Positions 6,871-13,644 of a stretch of 13,644 bases of DNA are shown here, in pieces. The stretch's first letter is position 1. The number at the start of each line of letters is the position of its first letter. The DNA is from Phoronis ovalis (lineage: Eukaryota; Phoronida; Phoronidae), in NCBI GenBank assembly GCA_028565635.1, contig JAOXYB010021269.1:3639-17282 (forward strand), given 5' to 3'. The notes beneath the pieces are model-generated. The model did not search any database. It was not told where the DNA came from and saw nothing but the letters and a program-made list of their open reading frames with translations. A program made the position numbers and the translations under genes.

Positions 6871-8341
6871 TTTTAATCAAACTGACTGACAAAAACCAAA
6901 TTCCAAAATCTGTTCAATCATGTAGAATTTTATGTGCATCAATTCTTGGCATATGGAATTAAATTCATTATTGTCTGCCATTATTTGTGTCTAGTACTGT
7001 TACACAAACATTTTGCTTTGGTTGTGTAATTATAGTTAATTATAGAATGAAGTAGTTAATTGCTATAAATCTGCTGGTTAACATTCTTGTTAGATGTACT
7101 AAAATACTGTTGCAAAATTAATTTTAGCTGAAGCTAGTTGATAGAATACTATGTAGTTAGCTTCTGGGTGGTACATGTTTAAGGAACAAATTATTGAGAA
7201 GTAGTTAAGGACTAGAGTACTTGTTGTTTAATTAGCCTTAGAACCTTTATATTTAAATTGTTAATAAAAATCTGGGTGTGAAGTGTATTCACTGATAAGA
7301 ATGCTATGGAGAGCCATCTTTAAGATAACATGGTGTGGGTGTTAATGTCATAACCACTCTTTAGGGATAAAGTTTAGGTCATGTAATGTTGAACTATAAT
7401 TTATTATGGGATTTGATTAAATGCAACTAAGGTGTTTCCTAAGATAAAATAATCAGTAAGTGTGACTTGGAATTTCTATTAACTGTATTCCTGTTCTTGA
7501 TTAGTTCTCTTCTTGCATACTTCTGACTCACTTAATTAAGCAATGTACTAGTTGTATGTTGTACATTGTAAATTTATTTTTTTTTGAGTTTTTTTTATTT
7601 TCTAAAACAAATGGCTATGGGCAGCTTACTACTGAATGTGAAAGGTAAGATAGTAAGGGACTTTGGTTAAATTTTTTTATTCAAACTCAATTGTAGAATA
7701 ACTGTTAATTGTCATATAAAGTTCTATTAGTAATGTTGAGAATGTTCTCATAATAGTTACAAAGCGAAGCAGTGATTGTAGACTCTCACTGCATTGGGGA
7801 AACTTGATTATGCATATTTTGACACAAAGCATAGCTGCACAAAAGGACAAATCTCTTGCTTTGTACAGACTGGATGGACAAGCCAAGTATATTTTAATTA
7901 CTTATAATCCAACTATCACTCATCCTGGAAGCCCTAACTACATACAAGTTCATCATTAAGGCTGTTAGTTTTCATTCGATTCACCAGATGGAGGTTGTAG
8001 TGATAGCTATTTAAAAAATAACAATGATTTATTATATTTTCTACATGTATGAAAAATTAAGCTATGTTTATGTGATAAATAGGCATTTCTATAGCAGTAA
8101 AGAGAGAAACAATTGTATAACATCAGTTTTATAACAGTACTACATTTGCCATCAAGTTGGAAGTGCACTGTATGTACGGTAGTAGTCCATGTTTTGACTT
8201 CTGACAAGAGGGAATCTTTTTTCAAGGTAAATGTAGCACGGGATTTTAAAGAAAATATCACACTCACACCAAATTCGTATAGCTGCATGGTCAACGGTAA
8301 TGTGTCAGATAAGATTGCTGTAGTACGAATAGAATGTATGT
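6871..8341. other. Intergenic or 5' intron sequence, no gene recognised
   Basis: AT-rich, with short local repeats such as TAATTATAGT twice at 7028-7047 and an inverted pair CAATGTAC/GTACATTG (7541-7548, 7561-7568). The open frames at 7677-7886 (minus) and 8113-8343 (plus) show no domain and look like chance frames. A short ATG-initiated segment with a donor at 7644/7645 is discussed under findings. Confidence 0.5.
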
Positions 8342-8773
8342 AACCCGGGGGGGTACTTGACAAAAATGTTAGTAGGGAAAAAACACTAAACCTTTGGTAA
8401 ATAAAGGTTACCAAAGATATACTCGGTCGTAAATGAAAAGTATACCCTGTTATAAATAACTCTCTGGAAATAGAAATCCTGTGTAAAATTCACTTGTAAA
8501 TTATATACTCTGTGGTAAATAAATATGTGAAAGCTTACAGACCTAAATTTTTCATACCTGTCATAAATGCGTTTTCCAATGAATACGTTCTGTGGTAAAG
8601 AAATATATTTTGAAAACTTACATTGCGGTAAATATTAAACAAGAAAGTATACACTTAGAAGTGGGAAAAATATACTCCGCAGTAAATGCGGGAAGTGAAA
8701 AAAGGGGATCTATTGGGAGGCACATATATAGTATATATAGTGACTTTGAATGGCACTACCCCCCCCCCCGAGT
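8342..8773. mobile_element. ~430-bp non-autonomous DNA element with G-run/C-run inverted termini
   Basis: The left end reads AACCCGGGGGGGTACTTGAC (8342-8361). The right end, reverse complemented, reads ACTCGGGGGGGGGGGTAGTGCC, so the two ends form imperfect terminal inverted repeats of the form CG(7-11)TA(C/G)T. Inside are about ten degenerate units resembling TATACTCTGTGGTAAATAAA, beginning near 8418, 8441, 8474, 8504, 8534, 8553, 8583, 8617, 8647 and 8671, most often 30 bp apart. GTATGT occurs just outside both ends (8336-8341 and 8772-8777), a possible but unproven target-site duplication. No transposase is encoded, so movement would have depended on an enzyme elsewhere. Open frames overlapping it (8007-8414 minus, 8592-8819 plus) are by-products of the repeat. 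Confidence 0.7.
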
Positions 8774-10892
8774 ATGTGGATATCATTTTTCCCATGATTA
8801 CCAGACTGTGAAAATATAGATATCATTTCTTTATTCAAAAAGTTGGGCGATCCCTAAATATATGAATTTTTGTATTTTTTATAATAAGATGTCATATTTA
8901 ATTAGAATTTTTTTAAAGTATGCATAGATCAAACAGAGAACATCATAGCTTTTTTGCCTGTTAACTTGGAAATTCATGTAGAATTGATGCAACATGTGTC
9001 ATACATATATTAGGAGAACCTTGATCATTTCCTTTTTTGAATTTTGTTTAAAACGAGCAAAATTATATTTATTGTGCTTATGTAGGAAGGATCCTGTATT
9101 ATGCTAGATAACAGTTTTGGTAAAAAGTAATGTACATACCAATAACATGCCATATGCCTTATATAAATATATTCCTAGGCTATATACACTCTATAATATC
9201 AATCAATGGTTCAAAACTTCATGAATAAGTGATGACAAGATGGAACACTTCATCAATGCAGGGGTTACTTTCCAATAATACAAGGGGGGATGGGATGCAA
9301 ACCAAAGTGGAATTGCTATTATTTTTGAAAATATTTCAGAAGTAAGTATTTTCAAATTGATGTACAGTACACATAAATAATACTAGGAATGAAAGTGCAT
9401 GCTGTGTATGAGTCCCAAGTGGCATTATATAAATTAAAGTACATTCCTAAAGCTAGTGGCCCCAGTGAACACTGGATGAAATGTCCTGATTGTACCTGCC
9501 AGTGTCGCATAGTTTTCTGTGTGTGCTAGACATTTTGCTTTGGTCAAAGTACCACTGCCACCAATAAAATTGCAACATTCTCAGGCGAATTTCATCTGTA
9601 GAAGTATCTCCGGATCTGTCAAAGAGTCTAGCTTACCATCAAATTTCAGGAATTTTGTACATTGTGCTTCATTACATTATTGGAGGTAATTACACCCGGT
9701 TTCTGTTTGCTGATTTTCTTAATACGCTAATTTTCACTTGTAGCTGTACAACAATCAGCGACTTTTAATTGTCCACCTTTATTTGTATTAAAGGTTATTA
9801 GAGTTATGAAATGCAGGTTCTTAAAAAATTGTCAAACAAAAGGCTTGTGCAAATGTGCAATACTGATTTCCTACCATTGTTACACTGAAGTGGTGTTGAC
9901 AGAGCTCAGAGAGATGTTTACATATACCTATTAAGTATCACTAGAAAGTTGAAGAACAGGTATTTCTTAAATACAAACTTAAATGATACCTTGTTGATAC
10001 CAACAGCAATGTGTTCATATTAATTACTTTTATTAATTATAGAGGTAGATGAATTGATGTACATATTGTTTTATCAGTCAATAGGAGTGGTTAACTCTAT
10101 CAGTGACGGAATGAACTTGACGATGTAATAATTTGTAGTCATGCACCAACACCCATACATGTAAGGAATATTGATGATTGGGGTTATCAATTGAATCTTT
10201 ACTTCTAAATAAATGTTCATCTGATTGGCTAGGTTTTATTTCCTTATATGGTAAATATGAACTGGAAATCAAGAAGTTCATTCTAAATATTGGTAGAACT
10301 TGGGTTGACCTGTTGGAATGAAAGGTCACTTATGCATAAAATATAAGTGAAATTATTCTGTAATTTTGTTGGATGAAACATTTGTAATAGTTTTAATAAA
10401 CACATCATATGTTGCTTAAATTATAGTTTATTTTTTATTAATGATGGCATACAAATCCATTTATGGATTGTGAAAATGATAGCTGTAAATATAGAATGCA
10501 GCATCTGGGGTATAGAACAAATGTTTTCGTTTATAATATTGTCTATTGATCTCTGACAGCCATGCATAGAGTGACCAATAAATATACTGCTATTAAAATC
10601 ATAATCTATTGTTCTCAGTAATGTTAATACTTTAATACTCAATAATTTGCGAAATATGTTTGATTGAGGATTGATTCACAAGCTGAAGGTATTTTTAGGC
10701 ATTATAGTATTGTAGTATATATTGTTTTACTTAATGAATCTTTGGTGAGACACCTTTTCAAGGATTTGCAATACATTTAGCATAAATATACTGGCGAGTG
10801 AATTAATCCATCTAGAGGTGAAATAGTATTTAGAATCCATTTACGCAATGGTTCTTTCCTAGATGATCATTGCAAATTTCTTTTTTTTTTAG
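8774..10892. other. Upstream or 5' intron sequence of the gelsolin-like gene, nothing recognised
   Basis: AT-rich sequence leading to the strong acceptor TTTCTTTTTTTTTTAG ending at 10892. Minus-strand open frames at 10078-10329 and 10421-10642 have no recognisable domain, start context or splice partner. No structured RNA or repeat with clear boundaries was seen. Part of this is probably intron, since the acceptor needs an upstream exon. Confidence 0.5.
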
Positions 10893-10906
10893 AAAACGGA
10901 GAGATC

Positions 10907-10972
10907 ATGTCTGATCCAGCGTGGAAGGCCGTTCCAAGAAATGCCAAATCCTTCTTAGTATGGAGAATAGAG
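10907..10972 (+). CDS. Gelsolin/villin-superfamily protein, first recognised coding exon
   Basis: The exon starts at 10893, after a ten-T tract and TTAG. The ATG at 10907-10909 (A at -3) opens 22 codons, MSDPAWKAVPRNAKSFLVWR then IE, up to the donor GTCAGT at 10973. The WRIE end is the start of gelsolin domain 1 (human gelsolin has WRVE here), and the exon ends on a codon boundary. The 14 bases before the ATG are open in frame, so a longer N-terminus is possible. The acceptor proves that at least one upstream exon exists. Proteins of this family cap, sever or bundle actin filaments in the cytoplasm under Ca2+ and phosphoinositide control. Gelsolin, villin, advillin or a shorter gelsolin-like protein cannot be distinguished, because later domains and any headpiece lie beyond the window. 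Confidence 0.88.
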
Positions 10973-11575
10973 GTCAGTTAACCAATATTTTCTTGTCAAA
11001 TTTAGGCTTCCTTATGTTACTAGTAAAATCATACACTACAAACATTTTGTAGTGTATGGGAACCCTGATAATACTGAATGCCTCACTGAACTAAATAAAG
11101 GGAATGTGTATTGCTTACATTTGGTACATGGAAATGCTGGCATTTATAATTCTTACAGTTTCATTGGAATGTATATTTACTTGGCTAGTATATAATTTGA
11201 TTTCTTTAGTGTTATTACTAGATCGTGTTTGGTGTTATGCAGGTGGCTGCTCAATAATAAAAGGTTAATAATAAATTATTTAAAAAAACGAGCTACTACA
11301 AGTTCGAATCCTCAACTAAAAAAATCTAAGCATTGTTTTTCATAAAAATAATCACATTCTATAAATGCCAGTGCCACATACGAAGTTAAGAAATTTATGC
11401 TAATATCCCTGAAAGGATGTGCACTAATGACGTAATGTAGAGAAACAGAACGTTTTCAATAAATAGATTGTGTGGAATTTTAGAAATTATTTTGAATGGA
11501 AAAAGGTGTCTGTCTGAAATGAAGTAATGTCTGAGCATGTGATCTTCAATTTATCATGGTCATGTTTATTTTCAG
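10973..11575 (+). other. Intron of the gelsolin-like gene
   Basis: A 603-bp intron with donor GTCAGT and acceptor TTTATTTTCAG, splitting WRIE from NFQVVPV at a codon boundary. It contains AGTTCGAATCC (11301-11311), which resembles a tRNA B box but has no cloverleaf around it. Otherwise nothing was recognised. Confidence 0.85.
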
Positions 11576-11650
11576 AACTTTCAAGTTGTACCGGTCCCAA
11601 AAGAACAGTATGGTACTTTCTATCAGGGTGATGCCTACATTTTATATTCA
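11576..11650 (+). CDS. Gelsolin/villin-superfamily protein, second coding exon (domain 1)
   Basis: The exon is 75 bp, 25 codons, codon-phased, between TTTTCAG and the donor GTGAGT at 11651. It reads NFQVVPVPKEQYGTFYQGDA then YILYS. Joined to the previous exon it gives WRIENFQVVPVPKEQYG..., the classic opening of gelsolin domain 1. The core features are the VPVP turn, the YG-x-FY pair and the GDAYI strand. In human gelsolin the aligned stretch is DLVPVP...YGDFFTGDAYVIL (family knowledge). GDAYI contributes to the central sheet of the domain, and the Gly-Asp pair lies near a Ca2+-binding site in family structures. The two exons give 47 residues, about the first 40% of one domain. The YDLHYW-type segment should be in a later exon. 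Confidence 0.93.
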
Positions 11651-13098
11651 GTGAGTATTTTATATGTCAGGAGGTTGTGTGGGGGTAGACATGAATCAGG
11701 TTTACTTATTGTACTGGTGTTCTCAACCAAAAAGAAATCAAAAGCAGTTATTGTGAAATATCCTTTAATGTGAAGTGATCCATGCCATGTGATCTTTCAT
11801 TTCATTCAAGACTTTTCAAACAGGTTTCAGATCCTTTGTAGTAATTAACATATAATACCTTTTTTTCAAGCTTATGTTAAAAATTTAAAGGTGTACAGTG
11901 TGATAAAAATGTATGACAAATATCATTATATGGTCTTGCATATTTAAAGTTTGTATTTACATGCTTCCTGGTTTAAGATATATCTGGCTTATGTCAAAAA
12001 TTAAAAAACCATCAGCGATAAAAATGCAGATTGTCATTACACAGTCTTGCTGTTTAAAGTTTGTATTTAAAAGTTTCCTAATTTAAAATATATGTGGCCA
12101 GTTTCTACACCAGTTTAAATAATAATAATACTGGACCAGTGCTGGTAAAAACTACTACTTCAAGATGCAGTAGTTTCAAAAACTTGAAAATTTGCTCATG
12201 TAACCGAAAAAATATTTTAAAATGATTGGCTCACAGTTCATTTCATTAGAAATTCTAGAAAACACTATATTGTAAGTTATGTGAAAGGGAATAGACATAC
12301 TGTGCATCTTTCTTACATTCATATTTTATAATGCAGCCTGTATTGGAAGTTTCACAATGAAAATGTGGACCATCCAGACATAATTATTGGATTTATGCCC
12401 CTAATTGATTTTTAAGCTCCATCAAAAGTCCCGACTGCAAAGTTGTATCGCTTTATTTGTTGGTTCACCTACTTTAAAAAAAAACGATGTCATGTAAAAA
12501 ATGTAACCTCTTTTTTTGAGACCACAGTTATGGTTTGCACCATGACTACAAAGTACGTTTTATAACGTACTATGGTTATCATAAATGTTGAATGCATGTA
12601 GCATGCCAGACCGTACCAGTAATTAAATGTTTTTTTTATTCCTTGTGATTTATGTAACTGATAAATGCGACTAAGGTTGCAGTGAACTTGTCAACAGTGT
12701 TCCCCCCCACTAACTCAGCATACTAATGGTGTAGGTGCCCAGTTTCCAACAGGACCAAGAACCCTCCCATTTTTGGATCATTTTCTACTATCAAAACTTT
12801 CAATAGTACGTTTGTCCTGTAATGTTTCATTTCTCAGTAAATAGTTACAAGGTAAATGGGGAAACCTGTTAATTAATTGTACAAATTAATGTAAGTAAGA
12901 TGTGTGGGGATAAAAATCAAATGGAGCAATGCAAAAAAGGTGAGCCGCACTGTAAGACAAATGTGAAGGTCGAAGGCAATGACAGTGCCTCCAATTATCA
13001 GTTACTTGTTCATAATTTGATTATAATATTTGTAGTCCTTTGCTTGCCTTTTGTTTCATCATTTATATTTATTAATAAATCATATTTTTCCTTCTTAG
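11651..13098 (+). other. Long intron of the gelsolin-like gene
   Basis: A 1448-bp intron if the micro-exon at 13099 is real; otherwise it continues past the window. Donor GTGAGT, acceptor ATTTTTCCTTCTTAG. It holds the 117-bp tandem duplication (11871-12100) and a perfect 8-bp inverted pair AGTACGTT/AACGTACT (12552-12559, 12564-12571). The open frame starting at 12900 has no recognisable domain and overlaps the candidate acceptor in another frame. Confidence 0.65.
11871..12100. repeat. 117-bp tandem duplication in intron
   Basis: Copy one (11871-11987) and copy two (11988-12100) both run CTTATGT(T/C)AAAAA, then GATAAAAATG, then GTCTTGC, then TTTAAAGTTTGTATTTA, then TTTCCT or CTTCCT with TTTAA-ATATAT-TGGC. 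Point changes and small indels distinguish them, so the duplication is not very recent. No coding role is seen. Confidence 0.75.
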
Positions 13099-13134
13099 AG
13101 CAGACATCCTCTCGTGCGAGGACCAAATGGCCAG
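13099..13134 (+). CDS. Candidate 36-bp micro-exon of the gelsolin-like gene
   Basis: A good acceptor (TTTTTCCTTCTTAG, ending at 13098) and a GTCAGC donor at 13135 bound exactly twelve codons, SRHPLVRGPNGQ. The frame is the one needed after the phase-0 exon at 11650. In gelsolin domain 1 the strand ending in YVILKT is followed by a short variable loop (around RNGN in human gelsolin) before YDLHYW. A polar loop containing VRGPNG fits that position. The donor starts GTCAG, as at 10973. Doubts: the peptide is too short to identify by itself, and no downstream exon with the YDLHYW-type segment is visible before 13644. Confidence 0.5.
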
Positions 13135-13644
13135 GTCAGCAGGTGCATGTGTGATAGCACAATTATAACAAAGTGATTTGTATATCTACATGTATAATAT
13201 ATTGATGTTGTGTATATAATCACTTTTAGCTGCATTATCGTAGATTGTTGTTTTGGTTTGCGGGTTTTATATTTTGTTCCCTTGCTGAGTACCTATTTTG
13301 AAAGAGTTATCCAAAGCATAATTCAAAAATATGCATTCTACCCAGCTTTGTCGAGCAAAAACTGTTTTGATTGTTTTCCCTTTCTTTGACCTGTAATCTC
13401 GTTGTCCTCTGTTGTTACAATTTGCACATGTATGAGACTCACGTTTTAGTTTTGTCTTTTGTATGACATAGCAAACACATGTTTTCTGATCAAAATGAAC
13501 TAATTTGCACAATGATATCTACATTGTATGTTATGCGATAGTGGTATCGTAAACCAAGAACCAATGTAACCCGTACTGTCGGAAATTGCTGTCTTTAATT
13601 TATAGTTGCATATGACAGTTATTTGTGACATGGCAACGTAGTAC
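13135..13644 (+). other. Probable intron of the gelsolin-like gene to the window edge
   Basis: No further gelsolin-family exon is visible. A minus-strand open frame at 13267-13512 (81 codons) opens at a non-ATG codon and encodes a small cysteine cluster. It is not annotated as a gene and is discussed under findings. Confidence 0.5.

Noticed and set aside
8007-8414. 135-codon minus-strand open frame, the longest in the window
   Set aside because: It runs into the left end of the G-run element, its residues look random, it has no domain, and an overlapping plus-strand frame exists. It looks like a chance frame.
10078-10642. Two minus-strand open frames of 83 and 73 codons
   Set aside because: No domain, signal peptide or conserved motif was seen, and neither could be joined to a neighbouring exon.
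11285-11318. tRNA-like B box AGTTCGAATCC
   Set aside because: The flanking bases cannot form a T stem, and no A box, anticodon arm or acceptor stem lies upstream. At most it is a trace of a tRNA-derived SINE.
12900-13154. 84-codon plus-strand open frame with a hydrophobic stretch
   Set aside because: The hydrophobic part is a translated T-rich pyrimidine tract before the acceptor at 13098, and the frame differs from the gelsolin-compatible one.
1-13644. CRISPR arrays, bacterial operons, ribosome-binding sites, rRNA genes, phage modules
   Set aside because: None is present. The introns and protein families show animal nuclear DNA.

Overview
The window is animal nuclear DNA: AT-rich (roughly two thirds A+T by eye), with short exons bounded by GT/AG splice sites, long non-coding stretches and degenerate mobile-element debris. 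There is no sign of bacterial gene packing, ribosome-binding sites or operons. The protein families and the style of repeats suggest an invertebrate metazoan, probably marine. I cannot name the species from sequence alone.

Two genes are supported, both on the + strand. Positions 1-1421 hold the last four coding exons (1-31, 269-367, 714-800, 1299-1421) of an SCP/CTDSP-type small C-terminal-domain phosphatase, a HAD-fold phosphatase related to vertebrate CTDSP1/CTDSP2/CTDSPL. The four exons join without a frame break into about 112 residues ending at a TAG. They carry the motif II Thr, the motif III Lys and the motif IV Asp-Asn pair. The 3' UTR probably ends soon after an AATAAA cluster at 1749-1763.

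From 10893 to beyond the right edge lies the 5' coding end of a gelsolin/villin-superfamily actin-binding protein. Coding exons at 10907-10972 and 11576-11650 encode the first half of gelsolin domain 1. A 36-bp in-frame micro-exon at 13099-13134 is a good candidate for the next exon. The splice acceptor before the start codon implies at least one further 5' exon upstream. The best candidate donors are at 5758/5759 and 7644/7645.

Between the genes (about 1.8-10.9 kb) I find no convincing protein-coding gene. This stretch holds repeat remnants: an inverted repeat around telomere-like TTAGGG-type sequence (3052-3140); a 62-63 bp tandem duplication (about 3784-3976); a hammerhead-like motif on the minus strand (4430-4477); a GC-rich composite repeat (about 6300-6560); a ~30-bp subrepeat array with a G-rich head (6649-6870); and a ~430-bp element with G-run/C-run termini and ~30-bp internal subrepeats (8342-8773). 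The gelsolin-gene intron also contains a 117-bp tandem duplication (11871-12100).

The two genes are neighbours only; nothing suggests they share a function. The observation most worth testing is a 76-nt precursor-microRNA-like hairpin (1068-1143) in the last intron of the phosphatase gene. Vertebrate members of this family are known to host miR-26 in an intron, but the arms here are not miR-26. I found no evidence of a novel multi-gene system.
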